NCBI RefSeq assembly: GCF_002204185.1
Contig: NZ_MXPU01000005.1
Coordinates: forward strand, 62,001-126,000
DNA from: Rhizobium esperanzae
GTDB taxonomy: Bacteria > Pseudomonadota > Alphaproteobacteria > Rhizobiales > Rhizobiaceae
Direction of reading: 5' to 3'
DNA: 64,000 nucleotides
Shown here: piece after piece, positions 1 through 8,241 of the stretch
Layout: the number at the start of each line of letters is the position of its first letter
How positions within the stretch are numbered: the first letter of the stretch is position 1
The notes under the pieces: generated by a model
What the model was told of the DNA's origin: nothing
Seen by the model: only the letters and a program-made list of their open reading frames with translations
The model's database searches: none
Translations under genes and position numbers: made by a program

Positions 1-742
1 TGTAGCGGGCGATCACCATGGCATATGCGACGATCGCCAGGATCGCCGAAAGGTGCAGTCGCTCGGCGATGATCCAGGTGCCGAAGGTGGCGACGAACTC
101 GAGCAGTGTGCCGCCGAGCGTGCCGGCGAGCTTCAGACCAACGATCATGTAGAGACGGCCGAGAAGATAGCCGAGGACGAGACCGCCCGGCGCTGCCAGC
201 GTCAATTCCGCCAGAATGCCGGTGAAGAAGGCGGGATTGGTGGCGGCCGCCACTGCGGCGCTGAAGATGAGGAGGGCGACGGCATCGTTGAGCAGGCTCT
301 CGCCCTTGAGGATTACATAGGTCTGGCGCGGCAGATTGAAGCGGTCGAGCATGACGGTCGCCGCGACCGCATCCGGCGGCGCGACGATGGCGCCGAGTGC
401 GACGGCCACCGCAAGCGGCAGGCCGGCCATTGCGACGCCGACGGCGGCGACGGCCGCGGCCGTCAAAATGACGGCAATTGCGGCAAGCGAAAAGAGCGGC
501 AGCCAGTTGCGCCTCAACGTCCTCGGCGGCAAATCGTATGCGGCATCGAAAAGTACGGGTGCGATGAAAAGCGCCAGCGCCAGCCTGGGATCGATCGCCA
601 CCTCCGGCGCCCACGGGAAGGCAGCGACAATGATGCCGGCGATCGCCAGCATGGTCGGATAAGGCACACGGAACTTCCTGGAGAATTGCAGGAAGATGAT
701 CGCCACCAAGAGCAGCGTCAGCATGCTTTCGAAGAACGCCAT
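1..742 (-). CDS. Na+/H+ (cation/proton) antiporter, CPA1-like, truncated by window edge
   Basis: This is the N-terminal 247 codons of a polytopic membrane protein reading leftwards off the window, so the C-terminus is missing. The start ATG is the complement of 740-742. The protein begins MAFFESMLTLLLVAIIFLQF and continues as alternating hydrophobic helices; the segment following PTMLAIAGIIVAAFPWAP contains FIAPVLFDAAYDLPP, which resembles the conserved helix pair of NhaP/CPA1 sodium-proton exchangers. Family knowledge places such proteins in the inner membrane exchanging Na+ or K+ for H+. The opposite strand is open over the same span, but its product is a low-complexity charged shadow. The ion and the exact subfamily cannot be decided from this part. 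Confidence 0.8.
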   Translation of the reverse strand, partial: MAFFESMLTLLLVAIIFLQFSRKFRVPYPTMLAIAGIIVAAFPWAPEVAIDPRLALALFIAPVLFDAAYDLPPRTLRRNWLPLFSLAAIAVILTAAAVAAVGVAMAGLPLAVAVALGAIVAPPDAVAATVMLDRFNLPRQTYVILKGESLLNDAVALLIFSAAVAAATNPAFFTGILAELTLAAPGGLVLGYLLGRLYMIVGLKLAGTLGGTLLEFVATFGTWIIAERLHLSAILAIVAYAMVIARY

Positions 743-935
743 AGGCCCTCCAGACCATTTCAGCGGATAGTTCTTGCCGGAAACTAGGGCCAGGCGATGC
801 CGCGGCTACCGTTAGAGCCTAAAGCTGTGAGGGACCGCAAGCTGCCGGCCGCGGCCTGCGGCATTTTGGCCGCGGTTGCAGAATCTGCGGCTTACGCTCT
901 TGTCCGAGCGTCTGCGCTCAATATATGTGAGCACA

Positions 936-953
936 TTATAAGTTTGCTTATAA
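936..953. promoter_or_regulatory. Palindromic operator candidate for the MarR regulator
   Basis: A perfect inverted repeat, TTATAAG-TTTG-CTTATAA, lies 19 bases before the marR start. MarR dimers typically bind AT-rich palindromes of 16-20 bp over their own promoters, so this is the likely autoregulatory site controlling marR-emrA-emrB. The link is inferred from position and symmetry only. Confidence 0.65.
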
Positions 954-972
954 ATATCCGGCATAGGTTTCC

Positions 973-1437
973 ATGAACGCCACGCCCACACTCGGTTTCC
1001 TTCTCCACGATGTCGCACGACTGCTGCGCAAGCGCTTCGAGCAACGTGCTAAGTGTCTTGGGCTGACACGGTCGCAATGGCAGACGCTCGCCTATCTCTC
1101 GAACAACGAGGGCATCCACCAGAGCGGCCTTGCCGAAATTCTCGAAGTCGAGCCGATCACGCTGGTGCGCATTCTCGACAAGCTCGCCGAACGCGGGCTC
1201 ATCGAGCGCCGCCAGCATCCGACCGACCGGCGGATCTGGCTGCTTTACATGCGCGACGAGGCGCATCCTCTGCTCGCCGAAATGCGCGAACTTGGCGATG
1301 TCACCCGCAAAGAGGCGCTGGAAGGTGTCTCCGCCGAGCAGCGCGAGCAGCTTTTTCATATCCTGTCCATAATGAAGACCAACCTGGTCCAGGCATGCCG
1401 GACCCCGGTTGACGAAAATGAGATGAACGATGGCTGA
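973..1437 (+). CDS. MarR family transcriptional regulator
   Basis: A 154-residue winged-helix regulator. The recognition region around residues 50-75 (HQSGLAEILEVEPITLVRIL) and the wing (LIERRQHPTDRRIWLLYM) carry the usual MarR pattern, including the DRR motif of the wing. The gene overlaps the next one by 8 bases (ATGGCTGA), so it heads a translationally coupled operon with the EmrA/EmrB pump. Family knowledge suggests that it represses the pump and is released by a phenolic or other lipophilic ligand. A palindrome at 936-953 is its probable binding site. Confidence 0.9.
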   Translation: MNATPTLGFLLHDVARLLRKRFEQRAKCLGLTRSQWQTLAYLSNNEGIHQSGLAEILEVEPITLVRILDKLAERGLIERRQHPTDRRIWLLYMRDEAHPLLAEMRELGDVTRKEALEGVSAEQREQLFHILSIMKTNLVQACRTPVDENEMNDG

Positions 1438-2653
1438 TCAATCTCCCCTGCGCGTCATTGCCGACGCCAATGCCAAGTCTCCTATTGAAGAAAATGAAGC
1501 GAAACAGCAGGAAACGGTAGCCGAAGCGCCTTCGTCCAATTCAGCGCCGGCTGCTGCCGTGGCTGCGCCTGGCGGCAACAAGGTCCGCCGCCGGCGCAGT
1601 TTCACGCGGCCCGTTCTCTTCGCCCTGCTGCCGGTTGCGCTCGTCGTCGGCGGTTACTACTACGTCAATGGCGGTCAGGTGATGTCGACCGACAACGCCT
1701 ATATCCAGGCCGATATGGTCGGGGTCACCACCGATGTCTCCGGCATCGTCGACCAGATCGACGTGCATGAGAACGAGGCGGTCAAAGCGGGGCAGGTGCT
1801 GTTCAGCCTGAGGATCGAGTCCTTCAAGATCGCACTTGCCGGCGCCGAAGCGCAGCTCGGCGTCCAGCGCAACCAGATCATGAACCTCAAGGCGAGCTAT
1901 CAGCAGTCGCTCGCCGAGATCGTTCAGGCGCAAGCGGACCTGCCCTATTACCAGGATCAGTTCGACCGGCAGCAGAACCTCGTCAACAACGGCAGCGCGA
2001 CGCAATCAGCCTATGACGAAGCCAAGCACAATCTCGAAGCCGCGCAGCAGAAGGTTGCCGTCGCCAAGGCGGAAGCCGCAACGACGCTCGCCCAGCTCGG
2101 GGGTTCTGCCGACCAACCGGTCGAAGAAAATCCGCTTTACCTGCAGGCCAAGTCGAATGTCGACAATGCCCGGCGCGAACTCGACAACAGCGTCGTCAAG
2201 GCGCCCTTCGACGGCATCGTCACCAATGTCAATGCGCTGCAGGTCGGCTCCTACCTGCAGGCTTCGCAGCAGGCCTTCTCGCTTGTCGCCACCGATCATC
2301 TGTGGATCGCCGCCAGCCCCAAGGAAACCGAGCTCACCTATGTCAAGCCAGGCCAGACGGCCACGATTTACGTCGACACCTATCCCGGCGTGACATGGAA
2401 GGGCAAGGTCGAGAGCATCAGCCCCGCGTCGGGCTCCAGCTTCTCGCTGCTGCCGGCGCAGAACACCACCGGCAACTGGGTTAAGGTCGTGCAGCGCATT
2501 CCGATGCGCGTTAGCATCGAGGATGCACGAGGCAAGCCGCCGCTGCGCGTCGGCATGAGCACCGTGGTAGATGTCGATACCGGCCATGCCCGCGGCCTGC
2601 CCGATTTCGTCAACAAGCTTCTGGACCGGCCTCAGGGCGGGGATGATGAGTAA
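1430..2653 (+). CDS. emrA: EmrA-type membrane fusion protein (HlyD family efflux adaptor)
   Basis: A 407-residue periplasmic adaptor. It has a charged cytoplasmic N-terminus, one membrane anchor at about residues 61-79, then the biotinyl-lipoyl-like half motifs and a long helical hairpin rich in Gln, Ala and Glu (about residues 130-215). The second lipoyl half contains VVKAPFDGIVTNVNALQVGS. EmrA proteins connect an EmrB transporter to an outer-membrane channel. The gene starts inside the end of marR and its stop overlaps the emrB start, so the three genes form one operon. No TolC-like channel gene is nearby; a channel encoded elsewhere would have to be used. Confidence 0.9.
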   Translation: MADQSPLRVIADANAKSPIEENEAKQQETVAEAPSSNSAPAAAVAAPGGNKVRRRRSFTRPVLFALLPVALVVGGYYYVNGGQVMSTDNAYIQADMVGVTTDVSGIVDQIDVHENEAVKAGQVLFSLRIESFKIALAGAEAQLGVQRNQIMNLKASYQQSLAEIVQAQADLPYYQDQFDRQQNLVNNGSATQSAYDEAKHNLEAAQQKVAVAKAEAATTLAQLGGSADQPVEENPLYLQAKSNVDNARRELDNSVVKAPFDGIVTNVNALQVGSYLQASQQAFSLVATDHLWIAASPKETELTYVKPGQTATIYVDTYPGVTWKGKVESISPASGSSFSLLPAQNTTGNWVKVVQRIPMRVSIEDARGKPPLRVGMSTVVDVDTGHARGLPDFVNKLLDRPQGGDDE

Positions 2654-4187
2654 CGCTTCCGCATCTCCTGCTGCCCCCGTCGCCAATCGCGGTGCGATCA
2701 CGGCCTGCGTCATTCTCGCCGTCATCATGCAGGCGTTGGATACGACGATTGCCAATGTGGCGCTGCCCTATATCCAGGGCAGCGTGTCGGCCTCCGCCGA
2801 CCAGATCAACTGGGTCCTGACCTCCTACATCGTCGCGGCGGCGATCATGACGCCGCCCTCAGGTTTCCTTGCCGCCAAGTTCGGCCGCAAGCGTGTGCTG
2901 CTCGTCGCAATCGCCGGCTTCGTGGTCGCCTCCGTTCTCTGCGGACTGGCGCAATCCTTGAACCAGATCGTCGCCTTCCGCCTGTTGCAGGGCCTGTTCG
3001 GCGCATCGCTGGTGCCGCTTTCCCAGGGCATTCTTCTCGACATCTATACGGTGGAGGAGCGCGGCTCGGCTATGGCGCTTTTCGGCGTCTCGGTCATGGT
3101 CGGGCCGGTGCTCGGCCCGGTCATCGGCGGCTGGCTCACCGACAACATCAGCTGGCGCTGGGTGTTCTATATCAACGTGCCGATCGGCGCGCTCGCCTTC
3201 ATGGGCATCGTCGTCTTCGTTAGCGAGACCAAGCGGGATGCGCTCGCCAAACTCGACTGGTTCGGCTTCGGGATGATGAGCCTGTTCATCGCCGCGCTGC
3301 AGCTCTTCCTCGACCGCGGCGAGCAGCTTGACTGGTTCTCTTCGGGCGAGATCATGGTCGAAGCGATTGTCTGCGCCGCCGCATTCTATCTGCTTCTGGT
3401 ACACACGCTGACCGCAGAGAAATCCTTCGTCAATCCGAAGCTGTTTCTCGACCAGAACTTCACGGTCAGCATGATCTTCATCTTCGTGGTTGGCGTGACC
3501 TATCTCGCCTCGCTGGCGCTGATGACCCCCTATCTGCAGACGCTGATGGGCTATCCCGTCATCACCGCCGGCATCGTCATGGGGCCGCGCGGGCTCGGCA
3601 CCATGCTCTGCATGTTCATTGTCGGGCGGCTGATCGGCAAGGTCGATACGCGCTTGCTCTTGGTGCTCGGTTTCGGCCTGACTGCCTGGGCGATGTACGA
3701 TATGACGGGCTGGACGCCCGATGTTTCGCAATGGACGATCGTCTCGGTCGGCTTCATCCAGGGCGCCGGCCTCGGCTTTCTCTTCGTGCCGCTGACGACG
3801 GTCGCCTTCGCCACGCTGCCCGCCCATATGCGTGGCGACGGTACCGGGCTCTACAATCTGTCGCGAAACATCGGCTCGGCGGTCGGCATCTCAATCGTCT
3901 CGGCACTGATCGTCGAGAACACACAGAGCAATCACGAGTCGATCGCGGCCTATGTGACGCCTTTCAACCACGCCTTCAATGCGGTGGCGGCGCAAGGGTT
4001 GAGCCCCCTGACGGCCGCCGGCCGCGCTTCGCTCAACGAGATGATCACCCTGCAATCGACGATCATCGCCTATATGGACGATTTCAAGCTCTTGATGCTG
4101 ATGTCGCTCGCGGTCATCCCGCTGGCGCTGCTGCTGCGCAAGCCGAAAGCGGCGCCCGCCGTCGACCATAGCGCGGTGATGGAATAA
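2643..4187 (+). CDS. emrB: EmrB-type drug:H+ antiporter (MFS, DHA2 family, 14 TM)
   Basis: About 514 residues with about 14 hydrophobic helices. It shows the DHA2 first-helix signature LDTTIANVALPYIQ, the motif A loop (AKFGRKRVLL) and the antiporter motif C (VSVMVGPVLGPVIGGWL). The chosen start is the ATG pair at 2643/2646, which overlaps the emrA stop (ATGATGAGTAA); an in-frame ATG at 2571 lies inside emrA and would add an implausible hydrophilic extension. It is expected to export hydrophobic toxic compounds such as plant phenolics through EmrA. Its stop abuts the convergent glycosylase gene. Confidence 0.92.
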   Translation: MMSNASASPAAPVANRGAITACVILAVIMQALDTTIANVALPYIQGSVSASADQINWVLTSYIVAAAIMTPPSGFLAAKFGRKRVLLVAIAGFVVASVLCGLAQSLNQIVAFRLLQGLFGASLVPLSQGILLDIYTVEERGSAMALFGVSVMVGPVLGPVIGGWLTDNISWRWVFYINVPIGALAFMGIVVFVSETKRDALAKLDWFGFGMMSLFIAALQLFLDRGEQLDWFSSGEIMVEAIVCAAAFYLLLVHTLTAEKSFVNPKLFLDQNFTVSMIFIFVVGVTYLASLALMTPYLQTLMGYPVITAGIVMGPRGLGTMLCMFIVGRLIGKVDTRLLLVLGFGLTAWAMYDMTGWTPDVSQWTIVSVGFIQGAGLGFLFVPLTTVAFATLPAHMRGDGTGLYNLSRNIGSAVGISIVSALIVENTQSNHESIAAYVTPFNHAFNAVAAQGLSPLTAAGRASLNEMITLQSTIIAYMDDFKLLMLMSLAVIPLALLLRKPKAAPAVDHSAVME

Positions 4188-4805
4188 TCAGCGAAACGGT
4201 TTGCTGAGATACCGCGATCCCTGAATGCCGAAGCGCCACGGTGCTTCGGCATTTCTGGTGATGCCGATGCGTTTTCCCGAGACAACAGGCACCGGCGCAG
4301 AAGGCGTCAGCGCATAGGGCGGGCGGTCGAGCAACCTGTCGTTGATTTCGATGTCGATGCCGAGCGCCTGGCAGAGCTTGCCCGGGCCGCTGCAGAGCGC
4401 CGTCAGCATATCGGTGCCGCGCCGCTCCGTCATGGCGGCAATTCCCGTTTCCGGCTCGAGCGCCCGGATCAACACGGCCGAGCCCGGATGGCAGACGAAG
4501 TTCAGGCACCAGTACATGCCGTAGATGCGGTAGATGTAGACATTGCCGGGCCGGCCGAACATGGCGCCGTTGCGCCTGGTAAGCCCGCGAAAACTGTGCG
4601 AGGCTTCGTCGTCGGGGAAATAGGCCTCGGTCTCGGTAATGCGGCCGCCCGCGCCATCCACTGTCAGATGGCAGCCAAGCAGGTCGCGGGCCACAGTGAT
4701 CGCGTCGCGCTCGAAAAACGCCCTGAGGCCTTCGCCGGCAAGGGCGCCGGCGCCGATCGCGCCCTTTGTCATTCCACCATCGGTCATAACCGAGGCAGAT
4801 AACAT
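4188..4805 (-). CDS. DNA-3-methyladenine glycosylase (AAG/MPG family)
   Basis: A 205-residue base-excision repair enzyme that removes alkylated purines from DNA. It matches the mammalian-type AAG family: a DLLGCHL strand, the catalytic region ITETEAYFPDDEASHSF with the proposed general-base Glu, RRNGAMFGRPGNVYIYRIYGM, and CSGPGKLCQALGI. This is not the E. coli AlkA or Tag fold. Several in-frame ATGs exist near the start (for example at 4787), so the first 6-12 residues are uncertain. It is convergent with emrB, one base apart. Confidence 0.93.
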   Translation of the reverse strand: MLSASVMTDGGMTKGAIGAGALAGEGLRAFFERDAITVARDLLGCHLTVDGAGGRITETEAYFPDDEASHSFRGLTRRNGAMFGRPGNVYIYRIYGMYWCLNFVCHPGSAVLIRALEPETGIAAMTERRGTDMLTALCSGPGKLCQALGIDIEINDRLLDRPPYALTPSAPVPVVSGKRIGITRNAEAPWRFGIQGSRYLSKPFR

Positions 4806-4853
4806 TCGCTGCCGGCGCCGTCATCCTAAAACCATTAGATGAGGCCGGCCGAG

Positions 4854-5186
<333 letters not shown>

Positions 5187-5191
5187 TCATA

Positions 5192-6100
5192 TTAGCAAAG
5201 CGTGTTTTTGGAATTTTGTCGAGCGAAGACCTTCACCAGCCAATCGATGAAGACGCGCACGCGCGGCGACAGCTGGCGGTCGCGGGGATAGAGCAGGGAG
5301 ACCGGCGTCGGGGTCAGCGGAAAATCCGGAAGCACTTGGACCAGCGTGCCGTCGGACAGGTCTTTTTCGGCGTGGTAGCGCGGGATCTGGATTAGGCCGA
5401 GGCCCATCCTCGCTGCAGCAACATAGCTTTCGGCGGCGTTGACGGTGACGGTCGCGGGAATGGTTATGTTGCGTGCCGCGCCATCGACGATGAATTCGAG
5501 CGGCAGCAGACTGCCGGTGCTGGTAGAGCGGAAGCCGACCATGCAATGGCCGGCAAGCCGGTCCGGATGCTGCGGCAGGCCGCGGGCGGCGACATAGGCC
5601 GGAGAGGCGAGCGTGATCTCATCAAGCATGGCGACACGCCTGATGATCATGTCGCTATCGGTCGGCGTACCGACGCGCAGCACGCAATCGATGCCTTCGC
5701 GCACCAGATCGACCAGCCGATCGCCTTCGCTCATATAGAACTCGATCTCGGGATAGGTCTCCAGAAAGGACGGCAGGCTCGGCAGCACGAAATGGCGCGC
5801 GAGCGTGCCGTGCACATCGACGCGCAGCAGGCCTTTCGGTCTGGCACCTGCAAAGGCCCCTTCCGCATCCTCGATGTCGGCGAGGATCGTCAGGCAGCGC
5901 TGGTAATAGGCCTCGCCGTCGAGCGTCGGGCTGACATGGCGCGTCGTGCGCTGGAGTAAGCGCACACCAAGGCGGGCCTCGAGCTGCTTGACCGCGTCGG
6001 TAACGGTCGAGCGCGGCAGGCCCGTGTCTTCCGCTGCGAGGGTGAAGCTGCGGCGCTCCACAATGCGGCAGAACACACGCATGGCATCGAATCTGTCCAT
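5192..6100 (-). CDS. LysR family transcriptional regulator (divergent to SDR)
   Basis: A 302-residue regulator. The N-terminal winged helix (residues 1-60) has FTLAAEDTGLPRSTVTDAVK and LGVRLLQRTTRHVSPTLDG, the pattern of the large 'MDRFDAMRVF' LysR subgroup. The rest is a periplasmic-binding-like effector domain. It is transcribed away from the SDR oxidoreductase at 6216, and the intergenic region has a perfect 9-bp-arm inverted repeat at 6113-6139, starting 13 bases from its own start codon. It probably controls the SDR gene and itself; the inducer is unknown. Confidence 0.92.
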   Translation of the reverse strand: MDRFDAMRVFCRIVERRSFTLAAEDTGLPRSTVTDAVKQLEARLGVRLLQRTTRHVSPTLDGEAYYQRCLTILADIEDAEGAFAGARPKGLLRVDVHGTLARHFVLPSLPSFLETYPEIEFYMSEGDRLVDLVREGIDCVLRVGTPTDSDMIIRRVAMLDEITLASPAYVAARGLPQHPDRLAGHCMVGFRSTSTGSLLPLEFIVDGAARNITIPATVTVNAAESYVAAARMGLGLIQIPRYHAEKDLSDGTLVQVLPDFPLTPTPVSLLYPRDRQLSPRVRVFIDWLVKVFARQNSKNTLC

Positions 6101-6112
6101 CTTGTTGTTCGT

Positions 6113-6139
6113 ATTCTCCGGATAGTGATACCGGAGAAT
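6113..6139. promoter_or_regulatory. Perfect inverted repeat between lysR and the SDR gene (operator)
   Basis: Arms ATTCTCCGG (6113-6121) and CCGGAGAAT (6131-6139) are separated by 9 bases. The dyad sits in the 115-bp divergent promoter region, close to the LysR gene start. LysR regulators bind dyads with a T-N11-A core in such positions. A 9-of-9 match is unlikely by chance in so short a region. That this LysR protein binds it is an inference. Confidence 0.7.
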
Positions 6140-6215
6140 GCACGATTATTCGCGACAGGAAAAGGCGCATCTTCTTCTCGTCGAAAACGCCCCTTGGCGC
6201 AGAAGGAGAAGAACA

Positions 6216-6959
6216 ATGGCTTCCAACAAAAACAAAAAGGTCGCACTGGTCACCGGCGCTTCCCGTGGTATAGGCGCGGCCGTTGCCAGGCGCCTCGCCA
6301 GGGACGGTTTCACCGTCGTCGTCAACTATTCCGGCAGTGCGGCCGCGGCCGAGGACATCGCCCGGGAGATCGAGCAGGCTGGCGGCAGGGCGCTGACGGC
6401 GAAGGCGGATGTCAGCGATGCTGGAGCCGTCCGGCGGATGTTCGACGCTGCGGAAGGCGCCTTTGGCGGCGTTGATGTGCTCGTCAACAATGCCGGCATC
6501 ATGATGCTGTCGCCGCTCGCCGAGGCTGACGACGAAAACTTCGATCGCCAGATCGGCGTCAATCTCAAGGGCACGTTCAATACGCTCAGGGAAGCGGCCC
6601 GGCGCCTGCGTGACGGCGGCAGGGTCATCAACTTTTCGACTTCGGTCGTCGGGCTGAAGCTCGAAACTTACGGCGTTTACGCCGCCACCAAGGCCGCCGT
6701 CGAAACGCTGACCGCGATCATGGCCAAGGAGATGCGCGGCCGTAACATCACGGTCAACGCCATCGCGCCCGGGCCGGTGGCTACTGATCTTTTCCTCAAT
6801 GGCAAGACGGAGGAACTCATTGCCCGCATGGCGAAGATGAACCCGCTGGAACGGCTCGGCTCGCCCGAGGATATTGCCTCTGCGGTCGCCTTTCTCGCCG
6901 GCCCGGACGGCGGCTGGATCAATGGCCAGACACTGCGCGCCAACGGCGGCGTGATCTGA
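6216..6959 (+). CDS. SDR family oxidoreductase (3-oxoacyl-ACP reductase-like)
   Basis: A 247-residue classical short-chain dehydrogenase/reductase. It has the Rossmann motif TGASRGIG near residues 13-20, the NNAG motif, a catalytic Ser in FSTSVVG, the YxxxK pair in YGVYAATKAAVE, and a PG motif after the sixth strand (IAPGPVATDLF), so it should use NAD(P)H. The ATG at 6216 follows an AAGGAGAAG ribosome-binding site; an upstream in-frame ATG (6138) lies in the operator. The substrate is unknown; stand-alone SDRs of this type often reduce small carbonyl compounds. Confidence 0.92.
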   Translation: MASNKNKKVALVTGASRGIGAAVARRLARDGFTVVVNYSGSAAAAEDIAREIEQAGGRALTAKADVSDAGAVRRMFDAAEGAFGGVDVLVNNAGIMMLSPLAEADDENFDRQIGVNLKGTFNTLREAARRLRDGGRVINFSTSVVGLKLETYGVYAATKAAVETLTAIMAKEMRGRNITVNAIAPGPVATDLFLNGKTEELIARMAKMNPLERLGSPEDIASAVAFLAGPDGGWINGQTLRANGGVI

Positions 6960-6992
6960 CGAAGGCGCCCTCATCGCAATCATGTGAACGAA

Positions 6993-7018
6993 GATTGTAG
7001 GCCTTCCCCCTTACAATC
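6993..7018. other. Inverted repeat downstream of the SDR gene
   Basis: GATTGTA (6993-6999) and TACAATC (7012-7018) flank a C-rich 12-base loop. It lies 34 bases after the SDR stop and could fold as a weak terminator, although no T-run follows. The remainder up to the convergent LysR stop (7206) shows only short GA/TC palindromes. Confidence 0.3.
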
Positions 7019-7205
7019 GTGTGGAGAGTGCCTATAGTTGCTTTCTCGCGAGAGAGTGGAGTTCCCTGACGCTCTCTCCCGAACCTCCAGAGCCTGCCGC
7101 GCCCAGTCTGCGGCGCGACAGGTCCGATGTTCAAAATTTTGCGGCCCGTCGAAGGTTTCCCTTGCCCTTCCGGGCCGTCTCTGTTTTGCCGCCGCGCGAC
7201 ATGCT

Positions 7206-8117
7206 CTAGAAATCGTTCAGCTTGGCCTCGACCAGGAGCTTGACCAGCCAATCGACGAAGACGCGGACCTTGTTGCTGAGGTGGCGGTTCGGTGGATAGA
7301 CTACATAGAGCGGTATCGGATCGCGGCGCCAGTCCGGCAGCACGCGGATGAGTTCGCCCCGCCGCATCGGTTCACGCGCCATGAAGGTCGGCACCTGCGC
7401 GACGCCGAGCCCCGTCAGGGCCGCGGTCAGATAAGTGCGGCTGTCATTGACCGAGGCGATGCAGCGCGGGGTGGTCTCGACCATTTCGTTGCCCCTGCGA
7501 AATTCGAAGGGCAGCGTCCGGTTGTTCTGGGCGCGGAAATAATTGACGGAATAGTGCGTCGCCTCAAGATCCTCCGGCCGTTCGGGCATGCCGAATTTCT
7601 GGATGTAGCTCGGCGAAGCGCAGGTGATCAGTTCCATCTCCGAAACCCGCCGGGCGATCAGTGACTGATCGGTGGGCGTGCCGGCCCGCAGCGCGCAATC
7701 GACGTTTTCGACCAGATAGTCTACCGTGCGGTCGCCGACCCCCAGGTCCAGACGGATATCGGGATAACGCTGGTAGAAGTCGCAAAGTGCTGGAACGACA
7801 ATGGCGTCGGCAAAAGCGCCGCTCATTTCGATGCGCAACCGCCCGCTCGGCAGGCTTTGCGAATTGGAGAGGCTGCCATCGAGTTCCTCCAGCTCGGAGA
7901 TGATCTGGGCGGCGCGTTCGTAATAAAGTGCGCCGTCCGTGGTCACCATGACCCGCCGCGTGGTGCGGTTCAGGAGCTTGGTGCGCAGATGCGCTTCGAG
8001 GCCCTGAATGAGGTTGGTCACCGTCGCCTTGGGCATGGCGAGCATGTCGGCGGCGCGGGTGAAATTGCCCGTCTCCACGACGCGGATGAAGACGCGCATT
8101 GCCGAGAGCTGATCCAT
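7206..8117 (-). CDS. LysR family transcriptional regulator (divergent to esterase-like gene and RND pump)
   Basis: A 303-residue LysR protein with the helix-turn-helix FTRAADMLAMPKATVTNLIQ and LRTKLLNRTTRRVMVTTDG, followed by an effector-binding domain. The ATG at 8117 (MDQLSAMRVF) matches the usual start of the subgroup; a TTG nine bases upstream is the alternative. It diverges from the hydrolase-like gene and the RND pump operon, and two dyads lie in the shared intergenic region (8176-8208), so it is the probable regulator of that efflux operon. It is similar in type to the LysR at 5192, suggesting related paralogues. Confidence 0.92.
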   Translation of the reverse strand: MDQLSAMRVFIRVVETGNFTRAADMLAMPKATVTNLIQGLEAHLRTKLLNRTTRRVMVTTDGALYYERAAQIISELEELDGSLSNSQSLPSGRLRIEMSGAFADAIVVPALCDFYQRYPDIRLDLGVGDRTVDYLVENVDCALRAGTPTDQSLIARRVSEMELITCASPSYIQKFGMPERPEDLEATHYSVNYFRAQNNRTLPFEFRRGNEMVETTPRCIASVNDSRTYLTAALTGLGVAQVPTFMAREPMRRGELIRVLPDWRRDPIPLYVVYPPNRHLSNKVRVFVDWLVKLLVEAKLNDF

Positions 8118-8175
8118 CGGTTTCAAGTCCGCAGTTTGCGTTGCACCATTATTCGAAAATCGGAACAGTGTAATC

Positions 8176-8208
8176 GCGATATCGCTTCTTATTCCCTGTG
8201 CTGAATAA
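8176..8208. promoter_or_regulatory. Two dyads in the lysR/hydrolase-RND divergent promoter
   Basis: A perfect 10-base palindrome GCGATATCGC (8176-8185) is followed by TTATTC-N8-GAATAA (8189-8208). Both lie in the 124-bp region between the divergent LysR gene and the hydrolase/RND genes. They are candidate LysR binding sites; assignment is positional. Confidence 0.5.
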
Positions 8209-8241
8209 CAATATCTTTTTTATACAAAATGCAAGCGGCGG

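Noticed and set aside
53..787. Plus-strand 244-codon open frame rich in Glu, Asp, Arg and Gln
   Set aside because: It is the antisense shadow of the membrane antiporter on the minus strand; composition is low-complexity and no ribosome-binding site fits.
5655..6983. 442-codon minus-strand frame covering the lysR and SDR genes
   Set aside because: It crosses the divergent promoter and overlaps two recognised genes in other frames; the product resembles no protein.
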